Positions 6,585 to 14,143 are shown, counted from the stretch's first letter. The stretch: 36,873 nt of DNA from Alistipes sp. (GCA_017555905.1 JAFZFP010000014.1:1-36873), one strand, 5' to 3'. Made by a program: numbers and translations. Notes: generated by a model not told the origin, from the sequence alone.

Positions 6585-8177
6585 CTATGGACGCAAAGTC
6601 TTAAACTCATCGCAGATAACAAGCGACACTCCGCCACTCTGATCTACGACCTTTATACAAGGAGTGTAGTAGGTATCATAGTTCAAAGCATCCCACACGT
6701 AGTTCTCATCGGGCGCAATGAACTGACGCATAAACTCATAACTCAATCCAGGGATAAGCGAGAGCATACAATCCTCAAATGTATTGTAGTACATTGAATA
6801 GTTTTGACGGGCATTTTCAACCATCTCACTCTCCAACATAGCAATATAACAGCACCATACATCGCTACCAAAGAGACAAGACAAGGTTACCTCGTTTACA
6901 CCTATCTCCTTAATCTCGAAATCGACCTCTCCCGTTCCAGCCGACTCAGCAGGGGTGGTAATCTCAACAATCTCAACGCCACTCAAAAGACTATTCTCCC
7001 GACCCTCACTATAGTCCATAAGTGCAGCCAAGACAAGGTACGTAGTAGATGGTGAAACGCTCATCTGATAGCCTTGTACATACTCAAACATCTGACCATC
7101 AACCCAATTGATTGTGAGAGGGCCCTGGAGCATAAAGCCGTAGTTGATGACCCAAGCACCTGGGTTAGAAGTAACTTGACTATAAACACGCTTATCGACA
7201 ATCGAGCAACGCCAATACTGGTCGGCCTCAGCATTAATATTGAACTTGAAGGATGTTGAGGTCACGTCCAACACATAGATAAGGCGCTTAGCACCCTCAT
7301 CGTCACCCTTAGGAACGGTGGCTCCCGAAAGCATATCGTTGTAGTAACCCTGAACGGTATGTAGAGTGCCGTCAGCATCATAGGTGAGCATAAAGTAGAT
7401 AGTGTAGTAACCATTAGCCACATCGACATTTACATAACCATCGGTGAAGAGGTAGCCATCTTGATCTGCAACACCATTAGGGATATACCAAGAGGTCTCG
7501 TTATGCAAGGTATATGGATCGATCGAGTTACCAAGGCTATATGAGCCGTATGGCAAGTAGCAACTCATAGTCTCATCCAAGGTGTAGAAATCCAAGATAA
7601 GTTTGTCGCCATTATCCGCAACAAGGGTCACGTAGAAGTTGTAGTACTCATACCAGCGACCATCCTTAGTATAGACAATATTTAGATTCTCAACACCATC
7701 AATCTCTGGTAGGTCATCATTGCCACCACCAGGATTCTCTGGATTCTCTGGCTCGTCGCCACCACCAGGGTTATTGGGGTTCTCAGGTTCGTCACCGCCA
7801 CCAGGGTTTTCGTTCTGACCCGTCGTAGCAATAGCAACCGTATTAGAGAGGACCACACCAGCACCATTCATCGCCGCAGCGATTACGTAGTAGGTGGTAC
7901 CGCTCTTGAGGTTATTGACAACGATAGAGTTGCCATCACCCTTGGTCTGCACACCCTCGGCAAGGACCTTGTCGGCCGAGATAACATCGCCATCGTAGAG
8001 CATATAGGCACACTTTTCAGCACCCTCAGCCTTGACGCTAAAGATAATCAGATTCTCTGTCGAGCCAACACTCTCAACAGTAACCGTCGGCTTTACACCA
8101 TCGCCAGCCTTATCGCAACCGATAAAACCAATGACTGCAACAAGTGCAATAAGAAGATTCTTAATTACGCTTTTCAT
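6585..8177 (-). CDS. Surface or periplasmic lipoprotein with fibronectin-like N-terminus and repeat linker
   Basis: The 530-residue protein has a lipoprotein signal peptide ending FIGC (lipidation at C21). Residues 29-120 look like a fibronectin type III-like beta domain, with LKSGTTYYVIAAAMNGAG near its end. A flexible linker made of PGGGDEPENP repeats (125-154) follows. The C-terminal 370 residues are rich in Tyr, Trp and Asp. They contain a strand-rich segment around 165-285 (YNFYVTLVADNGDKLILDFY) and a second beta domain around 305-430. I do not recognise a specific family. Such architecture is common in exported Bacteroidales lipoproteins that bind polymers or form cell-surface structures. 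It is monocistronic between two terminators. Confidence 0.75.
   Translation of the reverse strand: MKSVIKNLLIALVAVIGFIGCDKAGDGVKPTVTVESVGSTENLIIFSVKAEGAEKCAYMLYDGDVISADKVLAEGVQTKGDGNSIVVNNLKSGTTYYVIAAAMNGAGVVLSNTVAIATTGQNENPGGGDEPENPNNPGGGDEPENPENPGGGNDDLPEIDGVENLNIVYTKDGRWYEYYNFYVTLVADNGDKLILDFYTLDETMSCYLPYGSYSLGNSIDPYTLHNETSWYIPNGVADQDGYLFTDGYVNVDVANGYYTIYFMLTYDADGTLHTVQGYYNDMLSGATVPKGDDEGAKRLIYVLDVTSTSFKFNINAEADQYWRCSIVDKRVYSQVTSNPGAWVINYGFMLQGPLTINWVDGQMFEYVQGYQMSVSPSTTYLVLAALMDYSEGRENSLLSGVEIVEITTPAESAGTGEVDFEIKEIGVNEVTLSCLFGSDVWCCYIAMLESEMVENARQNYSMYYNTFEDCMLSLIPGLSYEFMRQFIAPDENYVWDALNYDTYYTPCIKVVDQSGGVSLVICDEFKTLRP
7716..7805 (-). repeat. 36-bp tandem repeats encoding the PGGGDEPENP linker
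   Basis: Two full 36-bp units (7770-7805 and 7734-7769) and the start of a third (7716-7733) encode PGGGDEPENPNN, PGGGDEPENPEN and PGGGND in frame. Copy number could change by slippage without a frameshift, altering linker length only. Confidence 0.8.
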
Positions 8178-8219
8178 ATTAAATTAGTAGTGTTTGATTT
8201 GTCCTAACTGATATTGATG

Positions 8220-8227
8220 CAAAGATA
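8220..8227 (-). promoter_or_regulatory. -7 box for the lipoprotein gene
   Basis: The reverse strand reads TATCTTTG, an exact consensus box 42 nt upstream of the lipoprotein ATG. No TTG at the right distance is seen upstream, so only half the promoter is supported. Confidence 0.5.
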
Positions 8228-8258
8228 TAGATTTTTTCGCAATATCGCACATCGTAAC

Positions 8259-8296
8259 AAAAAAAAGAGACCGAGCATAGACTATTTGCTACGCTC
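8259..8296 (-). terminator. Terminator of the glyS-yqgF-def operon
   Basis: On the minus strand GAGCGTAG (8289-8296) pairs with CTATGCTC (8273-8280), with one G-U pair and an 8-nt loop. After seven nt an 8-nt T run follows (8259-8266). It lies 27 nt beyond the deformylase stop codon. Confidence 0.8.
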
Positions 8297-8322
8297 AGCC
8301 CCTCAATCCTATATCGCCGTGG

Positions 8323-8871
8323 CTATCGCTTAGTCTTGTAAAAAGCCTTATACGAGCCACGCGCCATTTTCTGCAACTTATTCTTAATAAGATTCTTACG
8401 CAAAGGCACAAGGTGGTCGGTAAATACCAAACCCTCGATATGGTCGTACTCGTGCTGGATGACACGTGCAGGCTTACCTGTGAACTCCTCGTCGTGCTCC
8501 ACGAAGTTCTCATCAAGGTAGCGCATACGTATCGACACTGGGCGACGTACGTTCTCGTGCAAACCTGGCAACGAGAGGCAACCCTCCTCGAACAACGATG
8601 TCTCCTCAGAGCGCTCATAGATCTCGGCATTGATAATCACCTTGCGGTAGTCTGCCAACGATGGGTCATCCTCACCCCAAGGGGTGCAATCGACGATGAA
8701 GAGGCGGATATTCTTACCAATCTGTGGTGCAGCAAGACCTACACCCTCAGCCTCTGCAAGTGTAATCCACATATCGTCGATGAGTTTCTTCAACTCGGGA
8801 TAGTCGGGGGTGATATTCTCCGACTTGTTGCGCAAAACCTGCGAACCGTAAATTACTATTGGGTAAATCAT
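8323..8871 (-). CDS. def: Peptide deformylase
   Basis: This metal-dependent enzyme removes the N-terminal formyl group from nascent proteins. All three family motifs are present in the 182-residue protein: GVGLAAPQIG (43-52), EEGCLSLPG (95-103, metal ligand C98) and QHEYDHIEG (139-147, ligands H140 and H144, catalytic E141). The length and the ATG match the family. It is the last gene of a minus-strand operon, 30 nt after yqgF, a pairing that is common in Bacteroidales. Confidence 0.97.
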   Translation of the reverse strand: MIYPIVIYGSQVLRNKSENITPDYPELKKLIDDMWITLAEAEGVGLAAPQIGKNIRLFIVDCTPWGEDDPSLADYRKVIINAEIYERSEETSLFEEGCLSLPGLHENVRRPVSIRMRYLDENFVEHDEEFTGKPARVIQHEYDHIEGLVFTDHLVPLRKNLIKNKLQKMARGSYKAFYKTKR

Positions 8872-8901
8872 CTATATTCTATTTAATTATTACACACGTT
8901 A

Positions 8902-9318
8902 TTACATCCCTTGCGACGACATATAGTCCTGCAAGATTATCGCAGCCGACACCTTATCCACCAACGACTTATCGCGTCGAGCCATCTTGCCAATACCACT
9001 CTCACGAATAGTGCGCTGGGCTATGACCGAGGTGAAACGCTCGTCGTAGGCAACAACAACCTTATCGGGGTAAGCGTGACGCAAGCGACCCATAAGGGGC
9101 TGTATGAAGCGCATAGTCTCCGAGGGTTCACCATTCATCTGGCGAGGATGGCCTACCACTATGGTAGAGACCTCCTCACGCGAGAAATAATCTGCCAGGA
9201 AACGCTCCAACTGCTTGGTCTCGACAGTCTCCAAGGGCGAGGCGATGATACCAAGTGGATCGGTCACAGCAAGTCCTGTGCGCTTGGTGCCGTAGTCTAT
9301 TGCAAGGAGTCGTGCCAT
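8902..9318 (-). CDS. yqgF: YqgF/RuvX family RNase H-fold nuclease (pre-16S rRNA processing)
   Basis: The 138-residue protein has an RNase H-like fold. The acidic residue D8 in LLAIDYGTKRTGLAV, the segment VVGHPRQMNGEPSE (55-68), YDERFTS (91-97) and D121 near the C-terminus form the usual active-site pattern. The family was proposed to act as a Holliday junction resolvase and is better supported as a nuclease that trims the 5' end of 16S rRNA. Its ATG is one base past the stop of a 36-codon membrane ORF, so translation is probably coupled. Confidence 0.93.
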   Translation of the reverse strand: MARLLAIDYGTKRTGLAVTDPLGIIASPLETVETKQLERFLADYFSREEVSTIVVGHPRQMNGEPSETMRFIQPLMGRLRHAYPDKVVVAYDERFTSVIAQRTIRESGIGKMARRDKSLVDKVSAAIILQDYMSSQGM

Positions 9319-9319
9319 A

Positions 9320-9430
9320 TTACAACAATTTTCCGACCAACAACCCTATGACATAACCCACAATAAAGCAGAGGGTTATGATAACAACGGTGGTGAGCAA
9401 TACACGCACCTTCGAGGGTGTCGAGTTCAT
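9320..9430 (-). CDS. 36-residue single-span membrane microprotein
   Basis: A small reading frame runs from ATG (9428-9430) to TAA (9320-9322) on the reverse strand. It encodes MNSTPSKVR followed by the hydrophobic stretch VLLTTVVIITLCFIVGYVI and the tail GLLVGKLL. A short basic N-terminus before one 20-plus-residue hydrophobic segment predicts one membrane helix with the N-terminus inside. It fits tightly between its neighbours: 4 nt after the glycyl-tRNA synthetase stop and 1 nt before the yqgF ATG. Such packing argues that it is translated and not random spacer. The function is unknown. Confidence 0.65.
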   Translation of the reverse strand: MNSTPSKVRVLLTTVVIITLCFIVGYVIGLLVGKLL

Positions 9431-9434
9431 AGAT

Positions 9435-10979
9435 TTAGGCCTTAATCTTCTTGAACAACTCGCGGAACGATACCTCCTTCTCGATCAATGCGCGCAAATC
9501 CTCGATCTTAACACGCTCCTGCTGCATAGTGTCGCGGTGACGCACAGTAACCATACCGTCGGTCAATGAGTCGTGGTCTACGGTCACACAGAATGGAGTA
9601 CCGATGGCGTCCTGACGACGGTAACGCTTACCGATAGAGTCCTTCTCGTCGTAAACTACGTTGTAGTCGTACTGCAAGTCGGCAATAATCTGACGAGCAA
9701 CCTCTGGAAGACCATCCTTCTTAACGAGTGGCATAACGGCAACCTTGGTAGGAGCAAGGGCTGCAGGGATTCGCAACACTACGCGCTCCTCGCCATTCTC
9801 CAACTTCTCCTCGCAGTAGGCTGCAGACATAATCTGCAAGAACATACGGTCTACACCGATAGAGGTCTCTACAACGTATGGTACGTAGCTCTCGCCACGC
9901 TCTGGATCGAAGTACTGAATCTTCTTGCCTGAGAACTCCTGGTGACGGCCAAGGTCGAAGTCGGTACGAGAGTGGATACCCTCAACCTCCTTGAAGCCGA
10001 ATGGGAAGTTGAACTCTACGTCGGTAGCAGCGTTAGCGTAGTGAGCAAGTTTGTCGTGGTCGTGGAAACGGTAGTTCTCATCACCGAAGCCGAGGGCACG
10101 GTGCCAAGCCATACGTGTCTCCTTCCACTTGTTCCACCACTCCATCTCTGTACCCGGCTGAACAAAGAACTGCATCTCCATCTGCTCGAACTCACGCATA
10201 CGGAAGATAAACTGACGAGCAACAATCTCGTTACGGAAAGCCTTACCAATCTGCGCGATACCGAATGGGAGTTTCATTCGACCAGTCTTCTGCACGTTGA
10301 GGTAGTTCACAAAGATACCCTGTGCGGTCTCAGGACGGAGATAAACGGTGTTAGCACCATCGGCTGTAGAACCCATCTGGGTAGAGAACATAAGGTTGAA
10401 CTGACGGACATCGGTCCAGTTGCGAGTACCAGAAATAGGGCAAACGATCTCGCAGTCGAGGATAATCTGCTTCAACTCATCGAGGTTGTTCTCGTTGAGA
10501 GCCTTAGCGAAACGCTCGTGGATAGCATCCATCTTAGCCTTGATCTCCAAGACACGTGGTGAGGTTGCGAGGTACTGAGCCTCGTCGAAGGCCTCGCCAA
10601 AACGCTTCTTTGCCTTGTCTACCTCCTTCTGAATCTTCTCCTCCTGCTTAGCCATCCAATCCTCAACAAGGACATCAGCACGATAGCGCTTCTTAGAGTC
10701 CTTATTGTCGATGAGTGGGTCGTTGAATGCGCCTACGTGGCCTGAAGCCTCCCAGGTCTTTGGGTGCATAAAGATTGCAGCGTCGATACCCACGATATTC
10801 TCGTTGAGTTTAACCATAGAGTCCCACCAATAACGCTTGATGTTATTCTTGAGCTCCACGCCATTCTGGCCATAATCGTAGACAGCACCAAGGCCATCAT
10901 AAATCTCGCTTGAAGGGAAAATAAAGCCGTACTCTTTGCAGTGTGCAATAAGCTTCTTGAACAATTCTTCCTGTGTCAT
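9435..10979 (-). CDS. glyS: Glycine--tRNA ligase (homodimeric type)
   Basis: This class II aminoacyl-tRNA synthetase charges tRNA-Gly. The 514-residue length and sequence match the alpha2 bacterial/eukaryal-like form (also called glyQS). Motif 1 region is FPSSEIYDGLGAVYDYGQNG (21-40), ETAQGIF (217-223) contacts substrate, and motif 2 is AFRNEIVARQFIFRMREFEQ (248-267). Motif 3 is near TSIGVDRMF. The C-terminal anticodon-binding domain contains LAPTKVAVMPLVKKDGLPEV. It leads an operon with the microprotein, yqgF and def. Confidence 0.97.
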   Translation of the reverse strand: MTQEELFKKLIAHCKEYGFIFPSSEIYDGLGAVYDYGQNGVELKNNIKRYWWDSMVKLNENIVGIDAAIFMHPKTWEASGHVGAFNDPLIDNKDSKKRYRADVLVEDWMAKQEEKIQKEVDKAKKRFGEAFDEAQYLATSPRVLEIKAKMDAIHERFAKALNENNLDELKQIILDCEIVCPISGTRNWTDVRQFNLMFSTQMGSTADGANTVYLRPETAQGIFVNYLNVQKTGRMKLPFGIAQIGKAFRNEIVARQFIFRMREFEQMEMQFFVQPGTEMEWWNKWKETRMAWHRALGFGDENYRFHDHDKLAHYANAATDVEFNFPFGFKEVEGIHSRTDFDLGRHQEFSGKKIQYFDPERGESYVPYVVETSIGVDRMFLQIMSAAYCEEKLENGEERVVLRIPAALAPTKVAVMPLVKKDGLPEVARQIIADLQYDYNVVYDEKDSIGKRYRRQDAIGTPFCVTVDHDSLTDGMVTVRHRDTMQQERVKIEDLRALIEKEVSFRELFKKIKA

Positions 10980-11037
10980 AATATCTGTTTTTTATTATCC
11001 TAATCTTCGTTGTTTACCCTTTGGGTATTTCAAACTG

Positions 11038-11045
11038 CAAAGATA
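11038..11045 (-). promoter_or_regulatory. -7 box of the glyS operon
   Basis: The reverse strand reads TATCTTTG, giving a leader of about 55 nt. The -33 interval has no TTG but coincides with an A/T-rich near-palindrome at 11061-11088 (ATCTCAT-TCT-ATGAGAT core), which might be an operator or structural element. Confidence 0.55.
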
Positions 11046-11153
11046 GCATTTTTTTTGTAAATTATATCTCATTCTATGAGATTATAATAATTTAGACTGC
11101 ATATTGAGGAAGAGTCGTAGCCCTAAGCGCAAATAGTGTGTATGATGGGTATA

Positions 11154-11387
11154 TTTTGTCGTTAGAATAGTGCAGATACAACGCTCGGCGAATTTCGAGG
11201 CGATGGGCAAAACCCGTGACCAGTAGCCGAGAAGTTGTATAACAAGAGCTAATTTTAGGCGCACGAAGTTCGAAAAAGCGTAGTTTACTGAGACGTAAAT
11301 GAGCATTTTGAGAACGAGTGCAACGCCAAAGTAGCCTTGTTAGACAGCTTCGTTAGCGGCAGTAGATGCGCTATTATAACGGCAAAA
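11154..11387. repeat. Nested inverted-repeat element (MITE-like or structured RNA) at the radC 3' end
   Basis: This fills most of the otherwise gene-free interval between glyS and radC. The outer arms 11154-11179 and 11362-11387 match at 21 of 26 positions as an inverted repeat (TTTTG[T/C]CGTTA[G/T]AATAG[T/C]GCA). Inside, 11231-11288 and 11295-11351 form a second long imperfect inverted repeat around TGAGAC, sharing GAAG[T/C]TGT, TAACAAG, GGCG, GCAC and TTTAC blocks. Between them a small stem CTCGGC/GCCGAG (11184-11189, 11226-11231) closes a hairpin. The right outer arm contains the last codons and stop of radC. No transposase is nearby. Confidence 0.6.
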
Positions 11388-12036
11388 CAAGGTTGTGCCC
11401 ACGGAAAGAGTAGTGCGCATCTCGCGCTATGATTACGTGATCGAGCAGGGAGATGTCTAATAGTTTTGTGGCTTGGGCGACTCGCTCGGTGAGGTCGATA
11501 TCCTGACGGCTGGGCTCGATAGTTCCTGAGGGGTGGTTATGGACAAGGACTATTTGGACCGCGAGCAATTCGAGAGCGCGTCGAAGGATAAGGCGACAAT
11601 CGACTACGGTAGCCTGCACACCGCCCTGGCTTATGCGCTGACGCTCAAGGATTTTACCAGAGTTGTTGAGATAAAGGACCCAGCACTCCTCGTGGGGCAA
11701 AGAACCGATAATTGGGCGCATAACTCGCACTACGTCGTGGTCGGAAGAGATGGTGTCGCGGTGAGCCCCCTCGGCCTGCACTACCCTACGTCCGAGTTCT
11801 ATGGAGGCCATAAGGCGCGCAGCACGCAATCGTCCGAGGCCAGCCACCATACGCATACGTGAGAAACCACACTCCGCAATATTGGCGAGGCGGGAGTTGC
11901 ACTCTGCCATAATAGTCTGAGCCACGGAGAGAGCCTCCTCGTCGTTGAGTCCCTCGGCCACCAACACAGTGAGTAGCTCCTCGTCGGATAGGGCCGAAGC
12001 CCCTCGCGCATCCAACCTATCTATTGCGTTTTTCAT
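11374..12036 (-). CDS. radC: RadC/MPN-domain family protein
   Basis: The 220-residue protein has an N-terminal helix-hairpin-helix-like region (LSDEELLTVLVAEG, VAGLGRLRAARLMASIELGR). A C-terminal JAMM/MPN metalloprotease-like domain carries HNHPSGTIEPSRQD (H166, H168, D179), followed by LLDHVII. The family is widespread and its role is unsettled: an old link to DNA repair is not well supported, and many relatives occur on mobile elements. The C-terminal tail after YSFRG (HNLVLPL) is longer than usual for the family. Its coding end lies within the right arm of the inverted-repeat element, so the stop may have been supplied by that element. Confidence 0.9.
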   Translation of the reverse strand: MKNAIDRLDARGASALSDEELLTVLVAEGLNDEEALSVAQTIMAECNSRLANIAECGFSRMRMVAGLGRLRAARLMASIELGRRVVQAEGAHRDTISSDHDVVRVMRPIIGSLPHEECWVLYLNNSGKILERQRISQGGVQATVVDCRLILRRALELLAVQIVLVHNHPSGTIEPSRQDIDLTERVAQATKLLDISLLDHVIIARDAHYSFRGHNLVLPL

Positions 12037-12132
12037 ACTTTGCTTGGGAGTTTAGGGAATTTAATGAGGTTAGGGAGGTTAGCCTCAATCAATCAATCAA
12101 AAGATTAAAAAGTAAAATCTTAGAGCCTAAAT

Positions 12133-13095
12133 CTAAAAAGCGGAGACGGCGCGCACATAGTCGCCGAAGTACTTAATACGGTTGTAGGTACCGCCGTCAT
12201 ACATATAGACATTCCACGCAAAATTACGATCTTTTTCCGTTGAAGACCAATACCAATTGTACCCCAACACTTCCATCGATTTATCTCTTAAAGTTTTATT
12301 AATCTTATCCTTAACTTTGTATAATAACTTTAGTTCCTCTTTTGATGGTAGATACCACTCATCTCCCTTTGCCCTGCACCACTGAAAAGCAGGATAGTTA
12401 GCACTATCCGCACGAGCAATTACCTTATCAGTATTTGACTTGCCATCACTATCACTCGACGCTCCGAAAATGATGCACTGCTTTTTATATTCATTAGTAC
12501 GCCATTGCTTCTTAGTCTGATCAAGACTTACGATCTTACCGTGCCTACCATCGTCAGACACCGCAAATACAACACCTTGTCTCGTACCATCATCGTAGTA
12601 GTCGCCAACCTGATAGATAACAGGTGATAATTCAACACTTCGCTTGGGAACAGATGGTGTGGATTGTGTGGATTGTGATGATGGCGTAGATAATTTAATA
12701 CCAAGCAATGATGAAACATTCTCAGCCACACTTCCAAACACCTGCTCTGGATTAGGAAAAGCATCTATCCAATTAATATTCTTGAGATAATATTTCTTTG
12801 CCCCCTTGAAGACATCATCAGAGATTCGAAAAGTAAGAATAGGCTTCTTATCCTCACTCGCAAGTTCTATCTCACGGTCTACCTGATCGGAATTATTGAA
12901 ATGCTCCGAGAATACTACAACCATCATACGACTCTCGTCGAGAGCATCAACAATAGCTCGCGCCCATACAACACCTCGTGGAATATCGCGATAGGCAACA
13001 AAACATCGTATCTTTTGCTGCTCAAGATAAGCACATAGACCCTCTACGACCTTTTGATCGTGAGAAGAATAACTTATAAAAACATCGTATTTCAT
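12133..13095 (-). CDS. TIR-domain protein with C-terminal C-type-lectin-like (DUF1566/FISUMP-like) domain
   Basis: The 320-residue protein has an N-terminal TIR domain (residues 1-135), with YDVFISYSSHDQ, FVAYRDIPRG and SRMMVVVFSEHFNNS. A Ser/Thr/Pro-rich linker follows (136-157). The C-terminal domain (about 158-320) has VGDYYDDGTRQGVVFAV, DEWYLPSKEELKLLYK, NWYWSSTEKDRNFAWNVYMY and the ending GDYVRAVSAF. This is the pattern of DUF1566/lectin-fold domains, including variable proteins of diversity-generating retroelements. TIR domains act in immune signalling or NAD breakdown; here no acidic residue sits in the RGVVW turn where the catalytic Glu is often found, so activity is uncertain. The gene is more A/T-rich than its neighbours and has its own promoter, which suggests acquisition. 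An immune sensor/effector role is inference. Confidence 0.8.
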   Translation of the reverse strand: MKYDVFISYSSHDQKVVEGLCAYLEQQKIRCFVAYRDIPRGVVWARAIVDALDESRMMVVVFSEHFNNSDQVDREIELASEDKKPILTFRISDDVFKGAKKYYLKNINWIDAFPNPEQVFGSVAENVSSLLGIKLSTPSSQSTQSTPSVPKRSVELSPVIYQVGDYYDDGTRQGVVFAVSDDGRHGKIVSLDQTKKQWRTNEYKKQCIIFGASSDSDGKSNTDKVIARADSANYPAFQWCRAKGDEWYLPSKEELKLLYKVKDKINKTLRDKSMEVLGYNWYWSSTEKDRNFAWNVYMYDGGTYNRIKYFGDYVRAVSAF

Positions 13096-13117
13096 AGTTA
13101 GTAGCGGTATAGATAAA

Positions 13118-13149
13118 CAAAAATAGCAAATATTATCGGTAAAGACAAA
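13118..13149 (-). promoter_or_regulatory. Promoter of the TIR gene
   Basis: On the reverse strand TTTG (13146-13149), 20 nt, then TATTTTTG (13118-13125) gives a good consensus promoter. The leader would be about 17 nt. Both elements lie within the arms of the hairpin at 13123-13159. Confidence 0.6.
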
Positions 13150-13159
13150 TATTTGCTAT
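13123..13159. terminator. Hairpin terminator after rnc, overlapping the TIR promoter
   Basis: ATAGCAAATATT (13123-13134) and AATATTTGCTAT (13148-13159) form a perfect 12-bp stem with a 13-nt loop. On the minus strand the stem runs into TTTTTG. It lies 28 nt beyond the rnc stop codon. It could also act as an operator for the TIR gene because it spans that promoter. Confidence 0.7.
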
Positions 13160-13186
13160 CTTTTTTAACAGTTATTACCCAAGTGC

Positions 13187-13972
13187 TTAGTTGGCCATCT
13201 TGTCGATCTTATCCAAGATGCGGGCGCTACCCTCGTCGGTCAATGCTGTGGCAGAGTCCTGCGATACCGAGAAGGCGGCATTCTGCTCGGCCTGCTTCTT
13301 TGAGTCTCCCGTGCCGTGGCCAACGGCGATACCACCAATAAGTACCGTCGAGTGGAACATAGGGCGTGACGACGACGTGCTACCATCGTGGGTGGTCTGG
13401 AACTCTATGCTATAGTGATTCTTCTGGCACCACTCGATAAGGCGACTCTTGAAGTCGGTCTCAGAGTGGAGAATATCCTTGATAGATAGGTGGTTGGCAT
13501 ATATATTATTAATCAAGAGGCGGTTAGCAAAATCGTAGCCCTGATCCAAATATATAGCACCAACTATCGCCTCAAAAGCATCACCATAGATATGCTTCTG
13601 TGTAGAGTTGCCAGCAGCATTGGAGATGACGTGCTTGTCGAGACCAATCTCCGAAGCGATGCGGTTGAGCGACTGACGAGAGACAATCTTCGAGCGCAAC
13701 TGGGTCATAAAGCCCTCATCGCTATCAGGAAACTCGATGAAGAGGTAGTCCGAAGTGATGCTCTCGATGACGGCATCGCCCAAGAACTCAAGGCGTTCGT
13801 TGTTGATATGGCTACCATCCTCCAACTCCACGGATGCAGACTTATGAATCAATGCGAGTTTATACAACTCGATATTGTGAGGTATAAAGCCGAACATATC
13901 GTCGATGGCGACATAGAAACGCTTGTCGTCACCAAAATTTCGGCGTAGGGGTCGTAATATAAAGTCGAACAT
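13187..13972 (-). CDS. rnc: Ribonuclease III
   Basis: This double-strand-specific RNase processes rRNA precursors and structured mRNAs. The 261-residue protein shows the signature NERLEFLGDAVIESI (58-72) and the second acidic motif GDAFEAIVGAIYLDQGY (130-146) with the catalytic Asp/Glu. A C-terminal double-stranded RNA-binding domain spans about 165-240 and includes SSSRPMFHSTVLIGGIAVGH and GTGDSKKQAEQNAA. It follows acpP on the same strand; in many Bacteroidota fabF separates these two genes, but here there is only a 238-nt structured spacer. Confidence 0.97.
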   Translation of the reverse strand: MFDFILRPLRRNFGDDKRFYVAIDDMFGFIPHNIELYKLALIHKSASVELEDGSHINNERLEFLGDAVIESITSDYLFIEFPDSDEGFMTQLRSKIVSRQSLNRIASEIGLDKHVISNAAGNSTQKHIYGDAFEAIVGAIYLDQGYDFANRLLINNIYANHLSIKDILHSETDFKSRLIEWCQKNHYSIEFQTTHDGSTSSSRPMFHSTVLIGGIAVGHGTGDSKKQAEQNAAFSVSQDSATALTDEGSARILDKIDKMAN

Positions 13973-14004
13973 AATGATAAACCTCTAAACAGAGAATTAC
14001 TCCG

Positions 14005-14143
14005 TAACTCCGCATAAAAACCATTCGCAGAGTTATGCTCTTAAAACCAAAGAATGGACCCAACCGAGGGAGTTACCTCCCTTGGCATAGTCCATACTCT
14101 TCGTAGGTCGTGAGTACATCCATACCGTCGAAGTACCTCGACC
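14005..14143 (-). ncRNA. Structured spacer between acpP and rnc (candidate structured RNA or RNase III target)
   Basis: The minus strand of this gene-free spacer folds into at least three stable stem-loops. The first is GGTCG-AG-GTAC with GTAC-TCA-CGACC (14106-14143). The second has an outer ATGGAC/GTCCAT, an inner CCAA/TTGG and a tip GGGAG-GTAA-CTCCC with a GNRA tetraloop (14054-14095). The third is a 10-bp stem TAACTCTGCG/TGCGGAGTTA with two G-U pairs (14005-14035). No promoter box is seen inside the spacer, so it is probably part of the acpP-rnc transcript. A short open frame across it has no convincing start. Confidence 0.5.

Noticed and set aside
9942-10562. 206-codon open frame antisense to glyS, and other long antisense frames within glyS, the proteases and deformylase
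   Set aside because: They mirror strongly conserved coding sequence on the other strand, have no promoter or family features, and arise from codon bias.
11082-11306. 74-codon open frame on the minus strand between glyS and radC
   Set aside because: It runs through the arms of the nested inverted repeat, starts in the middle of the inner palindrome and shows no protein features.
12061-12120. Short TCAA repeats and a weak AAGATT/AATCTT hairpin between the TIR gene and radC
   Set aside because: The stem is short and A/T-only, and the repeat run is too brief to mean more than a possible weak terminator.
12133-12250. Calling a full diversity-generating retroelement
   Set aside because: No reverse transcriptase, accessory gene or template repeat is visible in the window; only the target-like ending is present.
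12960-12990. Stating that the TIR domain is a NADase or that it is inactive
   Set aside because: The usual catalytic Glu position in the RGVVW turn is not acidic, but alignment by eye is not accurate enough to decide.
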